This document shows, one piece after another, positions 48,785 through 59,178 of a DNA stretch of 64,000 nt. Under the pieces are notes generated by a model. That model did no database searches. It saw nothing but the letters and a program-made list of their open reading frames with translations, and was not told where the DNA came from. The first letter of the stretch is position 1; the number at the start of each line of letters is the position of its first letter. The position numbers were made by a program, and so were the translations under genes. This DNA comes from Bartonella doshiae NCTC 12862 = ATCC 700133 (lineage in GTDB: Bacteria > Pseudomonadota > Alphaproteobacteria > Rhizobiales > Rhizobiaceae), in assembly GCF_000278155.1 (NCBI RefSeq), contig NZ_JH725097.1, positions 101,877 to 165,876 of the forward strand, written 5' to 3'.

Positions 48785-49996
48785 ATGATGAATACCACCG
48801 CTATACAACCACTCTACAATACTTTCACTCGCCGTAATTTGCATTTTAAACAAGGCAATGGTGTATGGCTTCTTTCCGATAAAGGAGAGCGTTATCTTGA
48901 TTTCACATCCGGCATTGCTGTCAATGCATTAGGACATACGCATCCCAAATTGGTCAATACTCTCAAAATACAAGCTGAAAAACTTTGGCATATTTCTAAT
49001 CTTTTTCAATCACATGAACAAGAAATATTTGCCGCACGGCTTTGTGAAAATAGCTTTGCTGATAAGGTCTTTTTCTGCAATTCCGGCGCTGAAGCACTGG
49101 AATGCGCATTTAAAACTGCTCGTCATTACCATTATGCATCCGGTCATTCAACACGCGTTGAGATTATTACTTTTGAAGGCGCATTTCATGGTCGCACGCT
49201 TGCAACCCTTGCTGCTACTGGAGAAGAAAAATATCTGAAAGGTTTTGGACCTAAAGCTGGTGGATTTATTCAAATTCCTTTTTGTGATGAAAACGCTTTG
49301 CGTAACGCTGTCAATAAAAATACAGCAGCTATCCTTATTGAACCCATCCAAGGAGAAGGAGGAATACGAACAGTATCTCATGAAAATTTAAAGTTTTTGC
49401 GTAAAATATGCGATGATAATGATTTGTTATTGATTTTAGATGAAGTCCAAACTGGCATTGGACGAACAGGAAAACTTTTTGCCTATGAATGGAGTGATAT
49501 CACACCCGATATTCTCACTCTTGCAAAAGGAATCGGAGGCGGCTTTCCATTGGGCGCTTGTCTTGCTACAGAGAAAGCCGCAAAAAGTATGACACCAGGA
49601 ACGCACGGATCGACCTTTGGAGGAAATCTGCTTGGTATGGCTGTAGGAAACAGTGTTCTTGATATCATATTAGAACCAGGTTTCCTCGACCATGTTCAGA
49701 ACATGGGGGATAAGCTAAAAAGTGGACTTTTAACCATTCTCAACACCTACCCTGATATTATCTGCGCCATTCAAGGCATAGGTCTAATGGTGGGTATTCA
49801 GTCTATTATCCCTCAAGAGGACATTATCAATGCCTTGGAAAATGAATATCTTTTAAGTGTTGGTGCCAATAACAATGTAGTGCGTTTGTTGCCTCCTCTT
49901 ACTATCACTGAAGAAGAAATATGTGAAGCTTTGTATCGTATTGAAAGAGCCATTGCTCATCTTTCACAAATAAACCCAAAAAGACAAGTATCATAA
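48785..49996 (+). CDS. argD: Acetylornithine aminotransferase
   Basis: PLP-dependent transamination of N-acetylglutamate semialdehyde in arginine synthesis. 403 aa from ATG 48785 (AAAGGA upstream; two adjacent ATGs). Class III aminotransferase with [26 protein letters not shown], the [15 protein letters not shown] block and PLP Lys in [11 protein letters not shown]. Directly followed by argF, 2 bases apart. An ornithine or succinyl-ornithine substrate is possible, but context favours arginine synthesis. Confidence 0.94.
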   Translation: MMNTTAIQPLYNTFTRRNLHFKQGNGVWLLSDKGERYLDFTSGIAVNALGHTHPKLVNTLKIQAEKLWHISNLFQSHEQEIFAARLCENSFADKVFFCNSGAEALECAFKTARHYHYASGHSTRVEIITFEGAFHGRTLATLAATGEEKYLKGFGPKAGGFIQIPFCDENALRNAVNKNTAAILIEPIQGEGGIRTVSHENLKFLRKICDDNDLLLILDEVQTGIGRTGKLFAYEWSDITPDILTLAKGIGGGFPLGACLATEKAAKSMTPGTHGSTFGGNLLGMAVGNSVLDIILEPGFLDHVQNMGDKLKSGLLTILNTYPDIICAIQGIGLMVGIQSIIPQEDIINALENEYLLSVGANNNVVRLLPPLTITEEEICEALYRIERAIAHLSQINPKRQVS

Positions 49997-49998
49997 AT

Positions 49999-50934
49999 AT
50001 GACAAACGCTCTTCATCACCTAACAGACTTATCCGCCTTAACTCCACTCGTAGCTCGCTCACTTATCGATTATGCTAAAACCCTCAAAGCAACCTTCAAA
50101 GAAGAAAAAAGTTCAAAACCCTTTGTTGGTAAAACCCTAGCGATGATTTTTGAAAAACCGTCTACACGAACTCGTGTTTCATTTGATATCGGTATGCGCC
50201 AGCTTGGTGGAAACACGATCATGTTAACAGGCTCAGAGATGCAGCTTGGTTATAGCGAAACTATCGCCGATACAGCACGCGTCTTATCGCGTTTTGTGGA
50301 TATCATCACGTTACGCACAACAGCACATCACCGGATGCTCGAATTGGCGCAATATGCGCAAGTTCCTGTCATTAATGCACTCACAGATGACACCCACCCT
50401 TGCCAAATTCTAGCGGATATACTAACCTATGAAGAACATCGTGGACCCATTGCTCACAAAACATTTGCGTGGATGGGAGATGGTAATAATGTGCTGCATT
50501 CATTAATTGAAGCAGCAGCTCTTTTTGACTTTCATCTCCGAATTGCAACACCAAAAGGCAGTGAACCGCGAGAAAAATTTGTATACTGGGCACGTGAACG
50601 AGGAGCTCATATTACGTTAACCCATTCTCCCCAAGAAGCCGCTGAAGATGCTGACTGTATTATGACAGATACATGGGTTTCCATGGGACAAGAGTTTCGT
50701 GCCCGCAGCCATTCTATTTTTCAGCCTTATCAAGTCAATGAAGCTTTAATGAAATTAGCCAAACCCGATGCTCTTTTCATGCATTGCCTTCCTGCTCATC
50801 GTGGAGAAGAAGTTGTTGATGCCGTGATTGATGGACCAAATTCTGTGGTTTTTGATGAAGCTGAAAATCGTCTTCATGCTCAAAAAGCCATTCTTGCTTG
50901 GTGTTTACAAGATGCATTTTTCTCTCCACAATAG
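49999..50934 (+). CDS. argF: Ornithine carbamoyltransferase
   Basis: Makes citrulline from ornithine and carbamoyl phosphate. 311 aa. Carbamoyl-phosphate loop [26 protein letters not shown], ornithine site DTWVSMG and the catalytic [13 protein letters not shown]. Operon with argD and hslO, an order common in rhizobia. Confidence 0.96.
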   Translation: MTNALHHLTDLSALTPLVARSLIDYAKTLKATFKEEKSSKPFVGKTLAMIFEKPSTRTRVSFDIGMRQLGGNTIMLTGSEMQLGYSETIADTARVLSRFVDIITLRTTAHHRMLELAQYAQVPVINALTDDTHPCQILADILTYEEHRGPIAHKTFAWMGDGNNVLHSLIEAAALFDFHLRIATPKGSEPREKFVYWARERGAHITLTHSPQEAAEDADCIMTDTWVSMGQEFRARSHSIFQPYQVNEALMKLAKPDALFMHCLPAHRGEEVVDAVIDGPNSVVFDEAENRLHAQKAILAWCLQDAFFSPQ

Positions 50935-50966
50935 CGAGCCAAAACAAATTACACAAAAGGCAAAAT

Positions 50967-51950
50967 ATGAGTGAAAAACGCAGACAAACTAAAGATGCTT
51001 ACCTCCGTAACATCTTCTTGAATGAAGATGATATCGTTATCCCCTTTCAAGTTAAAGAACTTGATATCCGTGGACGTGCTGTACAACTTGGGGAAAGTTT
51101 AAATTCTATTCTCACAAGACATCAATACCCTGAACCTGTTTCTTACCTTCTAGCAGAAGCATTAGTTTTGACTGTCTTGCTTGGGACCTCCCTAAAACTT
51201 AAAGGAAAATTTATCTTACAAACCCATTCTGATGGACCGGTTAACATGTTGGTGTGTGACTTTTCTCCTCCCTCCAATCTACGGGGGTATGCTCGTTTTG
51301 ATGACGATAAGCTAAAACAAGCAATAGCGAATGGCCAAACATCTTCAGAAACACTTCTCGGAAAAGGAACTTTAGCATTTACTATTGACCAGGGTACTTA
51401 TACACAGCGCTATCAGGGAATAGTTGCATTAGATGGATCAAATTTACAAGAAGTTGCCCGCACTTATTTTGACCAATCAGAACAAATCCCCACCGATATC
51501 CGTTTGGCAGTTGTTATCTTAATCAATCGTAACCAACAAGGAAAACCACAAAAAAACTGGCGAGCAGGTGGCATTTTGACCCAACTCTTACCCCAAGCAT
51601 CGCCTCATCATAAAATACATGAACGTGATCACAAACAAGAAGAAACGAAAACGCGTGCTCAACTTGAAAACCAATGGCAAGAAGCCAAAGCTCTAACTGC
51701 AACAATTGAAAATGAAGAACTGATAGATCCAAAAGTTGGCAGTAAAAGACTTCTGTACCGTCTTTTCCATGAACAAGGTGTCAAAGTCTTTAATCCCATT
51801 TCTCTTGTAGATAAATGCTCCTGTTCGCGCAAAAAAATTAAAGAAATATTAGATGGATTTTCTACTGAAGAATACAATCAACTTGTTGAAAACAAACAAA
51901 TTTCTGTCACATGTGAGTTTTGTTCAACAACTTACCGTTTTAAAATATAA
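50967..51950 (+). CDS. hslO: Redox-regulated chaperone Hsp33
   Basis: Holding chaperone switched on by oxidative unfolding. 327 aa from ATG 50967 (AAAAGG upstream; the open frame extends into argF without support). The C-terminal zinc switch is CSCS plus CEFC (C-x-C and C-x-x-C), fully conserved. Thirty-two bases behind argF. Confidence 0.95.
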   Translation: MSEKRRQTKDAYLRNIFLNEDDIVIPFQVKELDIRGRAVQLGESLNSILTRHQYPEPVSYLLAEALVLTVLLGTSLKLKGKFILQTHSDGPVNMLVCDFSPPSNLRGYARFDDDKLKQAIANGQTSSETLLGKGTLAFTIDQGTYTQRYQGIVALDGSNLQEVARTYFDQSEQIPTDIRLAVVILINRNQQGKPQKNWRAGGILTQLLPQASPHHKIHERDHKQEETKTRAQLENQWQEAKALTATIENEELIDPKVGSKRLLYRLFHEQGVKVFNPISLVDKCSCSRKKIKEILDGFSTEEYNQLVENKQISVTCEFCSTTYRFKI

Positions 51951-52000
51951 ATTCAATCCTATAAATCAGCAATAAGAGCTTACTAAAAGAAACAAACGAG

Positions 52001-52020
52001 CTTCAGACTAGAGTCTGAAG
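52001..52020. terminator. Strong hairpin behind hslO (possible terminator)
   Basis: cttcagact-ag-agtctgaag is a near-perfect palindrome, 9-bp stem. It lies 50 bases past the hslO stop. The following bases are gagtctctatcccc, with no T run, so intrinsic termination is doubtful. Confidence 0.4.
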
Positions 52021-52037
52021 GAGTCTCTATCCCCTAA

Positions 52038-53015
52038 AGCAAGCAAAATACCAAAAAAAATCTAAAATATATTTTTATCTCACATAGTGACCCTAATTAT
52101 TATTTTGGACTACATGAAATTAAAAAAGCGTTCCCTCAAGCACAAATAATATCAACTGCACAAACAAGCGTATCTAGTCTCTGTTACCAAAGATGCGAAG
52201 AGAAACGTGTGGAAAGAAACAATGGGAACTGATGCTCCAGAAGAATTAATATATTCCTGATTCTGTAACCTCTCATCAATTGATTATTGATGGTCAAGAT
52301 ATCGATATTCGACAGGATGGAAATAATACAGCACACAGTTATCTATTGGATCCCTTCCCTGAAAACCGTACTTGGCGGCGTCTCAATATCGACCGGCGGG
52401 CATATTTGGATAGCTGATATCTCAAACATTCAGGGTCTTGATTTGTGGATAAAGCGTATTGAGGATATGCAATCACTGAAACCAGAAATGGTTATTCCTG
52501 GACACTATATTAAAAATGATACATCTCCGACATCGCTCGATTTTGTAAAAAAATATCTTACTGACTACAAAAATGCTGCCATTTCATATAAGGACTCTTC
52601 CAGCATTATTTCTGATATGGAGAAAAAATATCCCGATCTTCCTAGTCAACAATCTCTTGACTTTGGAGCAAAAGTTTTTGCCGGTGAAACTCCTTGGCAT
52701 ATAAACAATCCTTATCCCCCTATTGGCAAAGTAGCAGAAATGAACTTTGGTGAAGCTGTTTTTGAACTTAACTTCCATGATAACCGGAGAATGGCATTTA
52801 AAGGAACATCTGGCGCCTTTAAAGGCATCGAAGATACAGTGGAATATACCGCTGTTGAAGTCAGTAAAAATGTATTCATGGTTTACTGGCAAGAGCCTAA
52901 AAAGAATTCTAATGTCGTTCATGTTCAAGATTGGAATACAGAAACAGTCTACACTAATATCGCGGCAGAAGATAATTCATTCACCCATATGAAAGGAACG
53001 ATCAAAATTCAATGA
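52038..53015 (+). pseudogene. Decayed MBL-fold hydrolase with a C-terminal MoaF-like domain
   Basis: Fragments of one protein lie in different frames. The first frame carries IFISHSDPNYYFGLHEIK (metallo-beta-lactamase fold, DPxYYFG). The second, after a shift near 52180, carries VTKDAKRNVWKETMGTDAPE and stops at 52260. The third has IPDSVTSHQLIIDGQDIDI, and the last, after a shift near 52350, has WIPSLKTVLGGVSISTGGH and PEMVIPGHYI. The last frame continues to a MoaF-type ending (KVAEMNFGEAVFELNFHDNR; VVHVQDWNTETVYTNIAAED). At least three frameshifts, and the start is missing. Its function is lost; relatives are MBL hydrolases of unknown substrate. Confidence 0.8.
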
Positions 53016-53961
53016 CATACCTCTAGAAAGTAGATATCTGCTTTTTATTTTCTTTGTATTTCCAAAGGGCTAATACGTACACCTCCTTGTCTTTTGTTAT
53101 ATTTTCTGTGCTCATTAGCTCTATGCCAATCTTAATTTTCTTTATTGTGTAAACTTCTTAACCCCCACTGTAACATATTCAATCTTTTCTACTATTATCA
53201 CTTCCTTATTGGTTTGGTGAAATTCTTTTCCCTATTCCTTCAGCTTCTGAAAAATCAGACCTTACATAATGCTCGCAGAAAGTACAGGCATTTCGGTATA
53301 TAACACAAACCGTCGCCTGCATTATCTTCTATAACCATCTTTGCAATTTTATGATTAATAATGAAAAAAGATTTCAGGTTTTTTAATATACATACGCCTT
53401 ATCAATAAATTTCATAAGTTTCCTATTATATAAGCTAAGCTATATTAGAATTAGCACAAAATTTTCAGCCATAGATAGTTCTGCAAGAAAAATCGATCAC
53501 ACGTGGTAAACCATCAATGGTAATATATAAAAAGATAAAGCCAATCTGTTCTATCTTTTTGAAGACTATTGCATCTAGCATACTAACAATTAAAAACGAT
53601 ATAATTCATCTTAATAAGCTGCAGCTCAATCCTATTCAATGCTCTAGCTTAAAGATATGTATACCCAAAAAACACGCACATTCGAATATGAGAAACGAGC
53701 GCAAAGATTATAGTCAACGCAGTTCTTCCTAAATTGTTCTTTCGTTCTAATAGTCGGACTATCTCTAATTTATTTATGTTTTCCAGTTTTGTTTCTCTTG
53801 CAATTATACAAAAAATAATAAAAAAGCACACAAATACCCAAAATATCTGCAATGCTAGGTTTATTGGCTATATGGTTGATTATATCGGAAAGAGGATATC
53901 ATTGCTTGCAAAATAATATACCTAATGAAACCCATATTGAATCTAAAACAGCCAAACAGCA
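53016..53961. other. Gene-poor stretch after the MBL/MoaF pseudogene
   Basis: Nearly 950 bases with only short open frames (up to ~70 codons on both strands, mutually overlapping) that lack ribosome sites and family resemblance. It may be decayed coding DNA. No RNA gene or repeat recognised. Confidence 0.45.
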
Positions 53962-54552
53962 TCATACCTCTTTCTCTGGCACAAAACGGCGCAATCGAAC
54001 ATACAGCGCTCCACAACCACCATGCTGACGGGAAGCTTGCTCAAATGCATGAACATAATATCGAAAAGCCGGTGTTGACAACCAGTGAGGGACAAACTGA
54101 TACAAAATGCCATCACTCCCATGTGACCGACCTTTCCCTGTTATCACGAGTACATAACGTAATCCTTTTTGTTGAGATGATTGTAGAAATTTTTTCAAGA
54201 AAAAATAGGCTTCTTCCTGCCCATACCCATGAAGATCAAGACGAGCCTCAAGAGGATAATGCCCCTTGGCAATTTTACGATGTACAACACGATCGAAGAA
54301 AGAGACCTTTGGTGTTTGTGCAACCGTCCTCTTTTCTCTTTTAACCACTGTTGATCTCTTTTGATTTGCTTGAATCAATGGGGAGATTTGTGTTCCGTGT
54401 TGTTTTTTATTGTCAATATTTGCAGCATCTTTCACAATAGAAGCATGAACCTTATCATGAAGCGGTATTATTGTGCGGCAAACCATCTCCCATAGCAGAC
54501 GGTCCTGTGGAACCAATGGATCCTTTTTTTGTCTCCATTCACCCGTGGACAT
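53962..54552 (-). CDS. Smr-domain protein
   Basis: 196 aa. The C-terminal half is an Smr (small MutS-related) domain with LDLHGYGQEEAYFFLKKFL, VLVITGKGRSHGSDG and the GGCGALYVRLRR end; LDxH and GxG are the nuclease-type motifs. The N-terminal half is basic and low-complexity. Smr domains nick DNA or RNA; the bacterial single-domain form has no settled role. ATG 54552 is taken; TTG 54564 is an alternative. Confidence 0.88.
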   Translation of the reverse strand: MSTGEWRQKKDPLVPQDRLLWEMVCRTIIPLHDKVHASIVKDAANIDNKKQHGTQISPLIQANQKRSTVVKREKRTVAQTPKVSFFDRVVHRKIAKGHYPLEARLDLHGYGQEEAYFFLKKFLQSSQQKGLRYVLVITGKGRSHGSDGILYQFVPHWLSTPAFRYYVHAFEQASRQHGGCGALYVRLRRFVPEKEV

Positions 54553-54609
54553 TGGAATTTTCAATCTCTCATAAACTTTATTGATACGATCTTATAGATG
54601 AAAAACGCC

Positions 54610-55302
54610 TTAATTTTCATCTTCCGTTGCAAAAAGCTTCCAATTTGGATCCGATGATAAGCTATTGCGAACAAAAGTCCAAATATCTCTAATTTCTACA
54701 ATAGCATCAGAATCACCATCTATACGTTCTCCTTGCTCATTATAGGTTACAGAAATCATTTCACTGATAATCCGCACAGTTATAAATTCATCCTTATCTT
54801 GTATTGCTGCCTTGATAAACTCGATCTTATTAATTCCAACAAAAGTAAACTCAATTCTTTCATTGTTGTTTTCGCGTTTTTCAATGGCAGCACAAAAACT
54901 TTCAAAAACATCCTGAGAAAGCAATTTTTTAAGTTGATTGCGATCACCTTTAGCAAAAGCTGTTACAATCATTTCATAAGCAACTTGAGCGCCTTTTATA
55001 AAAAATTGAGGCGAAAAATGAGGATCAATTTCGTAGATGGCCCGCAAACCTTTATTTAGTGCACTTCCTTTTGGTGCAATTGCATCAATTTCACTAAAAT
55101 TGTTCTTTTGCGAATTAGCTTGATGGGGGAACGAAACAATACTGTCAGCCGTTTCCGTCTCAATCTGTTTTTTAGAACAACCCGAATAAGGATCAAAGGG
55201 AGGCTTTTCAAAACCAATCCGTTTTCCTAATACATTGCGGAGTTGCACAAAAACAACAACCATAATAATAAGAGCTACGACAAATAATACGTCAAATTCC
55301 AT
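54610..55302 (-). CDS. Tim44/TimA-family membrane-anchored protein
   Basis: 230 aa: one N-terminal membrane helix (VLFVVALIIMVVVFVQL), a short charged linker, then a Tim44-like domain (~95-228) with QFFIKGAQVAYEMIVTAFAKGDRNQLKKLL and a terminal DIWTFVRNSLSSDPNWKLFAT. The family is the bacterial relative of the mitochondrial import motor subunit Tim44, of unclear role in bacteria. Neighbours secB (export chaperone) and fxsA lie divergently. ATG 55302 is chosen; TTG 55314 is possible. Confidence 0.9.
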   Translation of the reverse strand: MEFDVLFVVALIIMVVVFVQLRNVLGKRIGFEKPPFDPYSGCSKKQIETETADSIVSFPHQANSQKNNFSEIDAIAPKGSALNKGLRAIYEIDPHFSPQFFIKGAQVAYEMIVTAFAKGDRNQLKKLLSQDVFESFCAAIEKRENNNERIEFTFVGINKIEFIKAAIQDKDEFITVRIISEMISVTYNEQGERIDGDSDAIVEIRDIWTFVRNSLSSDPNWKLFATEDEN

Positions 55303-55487
55303 GGACTCTGTCAATCTCCAAGCCTAAGGTGATCTGTAATGAACATTGCAGTCAATACCATTTATCAATAAATATGTAAAATAGGGAATCTGCCATTTAA
55401 TATTTTTTATAACCTTTAATACATTTATATTCTAAAAGTTAGCTCTTACTGATTTTCTATTCCAAACACTGAAAAAGGAATTTTCAT

Positions 55488-55994
55488 GTGATAAAGTCTT
55501 ATCTTATAAAGCCTCGCCTTTTTATCGTTACCTCCCTTAGCGTTCTCTTGATTGAAATCGCCGGCTTTATTTTTGTCGGAGAAGAAATTGGGATTTTAGC
55601 CACTTTGATTCTGGTCATTCTCACAACATGTGCTGGAAGCATTTTATTGCGAATTCAAGGAATTAGCATCTTAAAAAATATACAACGCGAACTTATCCAA
55701 GGACGAACAGTAGAAAGTGATATCATCAATGATGGTCTCATCATTATAGGAGCGATTTTGCTTATTCTTCCCGGCTTTGTAAGCGATATTTTGGGAATAT
55801 TGCTTATTATTAAGCCAATCCGTTCTATTATCTGGCATTTCTTTTCATCATTTAGAAACAAAATAAATACTCATACTAAAAATAATACCAATAGCACATA
55901 TCAATCTGAAAAAATAATTGATCTTAATGCGGAAGACTACAAGATTTATAATACCAAGGAATCTCCATGGCGTAAAAATGATGATAGTCCTTAA
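55488..55994 (+). CDS. fxsA: FxsA-family membrane protein
   Basis: 168 aa with three to four membrane segments: FIVTSLSVLLIEIAGFIFVG, ILATLILVILTTCAGSILL and DGLIIIGAILLILPGFVSD. GxxLLILPGFxSD is the family hallmark. E. coli FxsA affects phage T7 exclusion by F plasmids. Start is GTG 55488 (AAGGAA upstream; the overlapping ATG is immediately followed by a stop). The C-terminal tail is hydrophilic. Confidence 0.9.
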   Translation: MIKSYLIKPRLFIVTSLSVLLIEIAGFIFVGEEIGILATLILVILTTCAGSILLRIQGISILKNIQRELIQGRTVESDIINDGLIIIGAILLILPGFVSDILGILLIIKPIRSIIWHFFSSFRNKINTHTKNNTNSTYQSEKIIDLNAEDYKIYNTKESPWRKNDDSP

Positions 55995-56141
55995 AAGGCC
56001 TAAAAAAATCTGTAACGAACACGAAAAAAACAATCAAGATAAGAAGAGCATTCCTTGCAACCTTCTACAAGGCGTGATAACCAGCTTAATCTTCAGATCT
56101 AAAATAGAAATAATATTTTGTTATAATGAGAGGTTCGTAGT

Positions 56142-56618
56142 ATGGCCGAAGGTGAAGTGAATAACAATAGTGCAGAGCCAGTTTTTGCTGTATTAACTCA
56201 ATATTTAAAAGATTTCTCATTCGAGAACCCAAGTGCACCGCAATCATTGCGTCCGCGTGAAAAAGCGCCAGAAATTGATATCAACATTAATGTCAACGCT
56301 AACCCAATTGGTGATGACAATTATGATGTTGTTTTATCCCTCTCTGTCAAAGCCAATGATGATACGGCAATATTGTTTCATGTGGAATTGATTTACGGTG
56401 GTGTTTTTCATCTCAAAAATATCCCTCAAGAACATGTTATGCCGCTTGTTTTTATTGAGTGCCCTCGTCTTTTGTTTCCATTTGCACGGCAAATTATCTC
56501 TGATGCCACCCAAAATGGTGGTTTTCCACCTTTATGGATTGACCCAATTGATTTTGCTGCCCTTTTCCAGAAGCGTATTGCCGAAGAAAAGAAAGACAGC
56601 AAAATACAGCCATCTTAA
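56142..56618 (+). CDS. secB: Export chaperone SecB
   Basis: Keeps pre-proteins unfolded and passes them to SecA; it would serve the many exported proteins here, such as the Hbp barrels. 158 aa, acidic, with the FSFENPSAP block, [14 protein letters not shown] and [26 protein letters not shown] ribosome site. Confidence 0.96.
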   Translation: MAEGEVNNNSAEPVFAVLTQYLKDFSFENPSAPQSLRPREKAPEIDININVNANPIGDDNYDVVLSLSVKANDDTAILFHVELIYGGVFHLKNIPQEHVMPLVFIECPRLLFPFARQIISDATQNGGFPPLWIDPIDFAALFQKRIAEEKKDSKIQPS

Positions 56619-56640
56619 GAACTTACTTTTTAATTTCTGT

Positions 56641-56673
56641 AAAGGCCCTGAAATATCAGAGGCCTTTATTTTT
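56641..56673 (+). terminator. Intrinsic terminator of secB
   Basis: aaaggcc-ctgaaatatcag-aggccttt followed by atttttac. Perfect 7-8 bp stem ending in a T run; inner ctga/tcag also pairs. It ends right at the stop codon of the convergent maeB gene, so it may also affect that transcript. Confidence 0.9.
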
Positions 56674-58969
56674 ACAACTTTTTCGCATGATAAGCTGCTA
56701 GCATTGCAATATTGACAACATCCGTATCGTTTCCACTAAACGGTACAATTTGGACAGATTTTTTCAATCCAATCAAAATAGGACCAATAATGGTTGCTTC
56801 ACCAAGCTCTTGCAACATTTTGCTAGCAATGGAAGAGGCATGATACCCAGGCATTACTAAAATATTAGCTGGTTCCGTTAATCCCATAAAGGGATATTGC
56901 TGCATCAATTTCAAATTAAGCGCCACATCAGCACTCATTTCTCCATCAAATTCAAAATCAACTTTGCGTTCATGCAACATGTTAACAGCATCCTGAATTT
57001 TTTGCGTAACTTGTCCTTTCATATAACCAAAAGTAGAAAATGCTACAAATGCTACCCGTGGTTGATATCCAAATTCTCTAACAAAAGAAGCTGTCTGTTC
57101 TGCTATATCAGCAAGTTCCTCAGCGTCAGGAGCCTCATAAATAGCTGTATCGGCAATAAACACCGTTCTTCCACGGCAAATAGCCATTGAAATACCAATC
57201 AACCGTTCCTTGGGTTTCTCATCAATTACTCGGCGTATATCAATCAACGCAGTTTCATAATTGCGTGTCACCCCTGTAACCATTGCATCAGCATCCCCTA
57301 ATGCCACCATACATGCAGCAAAATAATTACGATCATTATTGATACGGCGATGACAATCGCGCAACAACCAACCTTGGCGTTGCATCTTTTTATAAAGATA
57401 ATTCGCATAAGCATCCGTGCGACAAGAGAGCTTAGCATTCATAACAGAAATACCTTCACGCTCAAGATCAATACCAGCAATAAAAGCAGTTTCTCTCACT
57501 TGTTCTTCACGACCAATCAAAATCGCTTGTCCTAAATTCTGATGAACATAGGAAACAGCTGCGCGCATTACCTGTTCTTCTTCACCTTCTGCAAAGACAA
57601 TTTGTTTTGGCGCTTGACGAACATGATTATAAACTCCACGCATCATAGAGGAAATGGGATCACGTCTTGCCCTCAAATCACGCTCATAAGCCTCTAAATC
57701 ATCAATATGCTTTTGCGCAACACCGCTTTCCATTGCTGCTTTTGCCACCGCAATTGAAACAACCGTAAACAAACGCGGATCAAAAGGAACAGGGATGATA
57801 TAATTTGGACCAAATTTTAACCGCTTTCCACGATAAGCTTCAGCAACACTATCAGGCACTTCCTCATGAGCCAAACCTGCTAAAGCCCTTGCTGCAGCAA
57901 TCTTCATATCTTCATTAATGACTTTCGCACGCACATCAAGAGCACCACGAAATATATAAGGAAAACAAAGAACATTATTAATCTGATTTGGATAATCTGA
58001 ACGACCTGTAGCGATAATGGCATCATCACGCACTTGCATAACCTCTTCCGGCGTAATTTCTGGATCAGGATTGGCCATAGCAAAAATGATTGGTTGTGGT
58101 GCCATAGACTTTACCATTTCAGGGGTAATAGCACCTTTAGCAGAAACCCCGAAAAACATGTCAGCACCTTCCATTGCCTCAACAAGCGTGCGCTTATCCG
58201 TTCGAATAGCATGAGCGGACTTCCACTGATTCATTCCCTCTTCACGACCTTCATAGACAACGCCTTTCGTATCACATAAGATGATATTTTCAGGTCGAAA
58301 TCCCATTGCCTTAATCAGTTCAATACAAGCAATCCCAGCAGAACCAGCGCCATTACAGACTAACCGAGTATTTTGCATATCACGCCCTGTTAAACACAAA
58401 GCATTGAGTACGCCAGCAGCCACAATGATCGCTGTACCATGTTGGTCATCATGAAAAACAGGAATATTCATAACCTCACGTAAGCGACTTTCAATCATAA
58501 AACATTCTGGCGCTTTAATGTCTTCAAGATTGATACCACCAAAAGAGGGCTCTAAATGACGCACTAAATTGATAAAACTCTCTGGATCATTCGTATCAAC
58601 TTCCAGATCTATAGAATCAATATCGGCAAAGCGTTTAAAAAGCACTGCTTTGCCTTCCATCACTGGTTTAGATGCTAGCGCCCCTAAATTGCCTAAACCT
58701 AAAATAGCTGTACCATTTGAAATAACAGCAACAAGATTACCTTTTGTTGTATAATCATAAGCCAACGCAGGATTTTGCGCTATTGCTTTAACCGGAACAG
58801 CAACACCTGGCGAATAAGCAAGCGCTAAATCATGCTGCGTTGCCATAGATTTTGTTGCAATAATTTCAAGCTTCCCTGGCCTACCACGACTATGAAAATC
58901 AAGAGCTTCTCGCTCATTGGCATTATAAACCGTTTTATGCGTTTTCTGATCCTGCTCACCTTTTTTCAT
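56672..58969 (-). CDS. maeB: NADP-dependent malic enzyme, phosphotransacetylase-fused form
   Basis: Oxidative decarboxylation of malate to pyruvate, giving NADPH and the pyruvate needed for growth on dicarboxylic and amino acids. 765 aa. The malic domain (1-~430) has YSPGVAVP, the catalytic NLEDIKAPECF and the dinucleotide loop VCNGAGSAGIACIELI. The C-terminal phosphotransacetylase-like domain (~440-765) is known in the family to be regulatory (acetyl-CoA binding) rather than catalytic. GTGAG before ATG 58969. Confidence 0.95.
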   Translation of the reverse strand: MKKGEQDQKTHKTVYNANEREALDFHSRGRPGKLEIIATKSMATQHDLALAYSPGVAVPVKAIAQNPALAYDYTTKGNLVAVISNGTAILGLGNLGALASKPVMEGKAVLFKRFADIDSIDLEVDTNDPESFINLVRHLEPSFGGINLEDIKAPECFMIESRLREVMNIPVFHDDQHGTAIIVAAGVLNALCLTGRDMQNTRLVCNGAGSAGIACIELIKAMGFRPENIILCDTKGVVYEGREEGMNQWKSAHAIRTDKRTLVEAMEGADMFFGVSAKGAITPEMVKSMAPQPIIFAMANPDPEITPEEVMQVRDDAIIATGRSDYPNQINNVLCFPYIFRGALDVRAKVINEDMKIAAARALAGLAHEEVPDSVAEAYRGKRLKFGPNYIIPVPFDPRLFTVVSIAVAKAAMESGVAQKHIDDLEAYERDLRARRDPISSMMRGVYNHVRQAPKQIVFAEGEEEQVMRAAVSYVHQNLGQAILIGREEQVRETAFIAGIDLEREGISVMNAKLSCRTDAYANYLYKKMQRQGWLLRDCHRRINNDRNYFAACMVALGDADAMVTGVTRNYETALIDIRRVIDEKPKERLIGISMAICRGRTVFIADTAIYEAPDAEELADIAEQTASFVREFGYQPRVAFVAFSTFGYMKGQVTQKIQDAVNMLHERKVDFEFDGEMSADVALNLKLMQQYPFMGLTEPANILVMPGYHASSIASKMLQELGEATIIGPILIGLKKSVQIVPFSGNDTDVVNIAMLAAYHAKKL

Positions 58970-59178
58970 CTCACTTTATTTTCTCCACAAACAGTGTAAA
59001 TTTTGCGCGATAATGCATGTCATTATCCGATTTTAAAATTTGATTCACATATCAGAAATCGCTATGCTTACTTTAACAAACCTTATCATGCGTTTCAATT
59101 TAGAGATAATGAAGATAAACATTGAAGTAAACAAAAAAGGGTGTCAAATCCTCACTTATAGGAAACGGACGCATAAAA

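Noticed and set aside
52287..53015. Calling the longest frame here an intact 242-residue protein
   Set aside because: Its first ~20 residues are out-of-frame sequence; clear homologous parts lie upstream in other frames, so it is a pseudogene.
53517..53916. Several short overlapping frames on both strands
   Set aside because: Each under 72 codons, no ribosome sites, no recognisable motifs; more likely non-coding.
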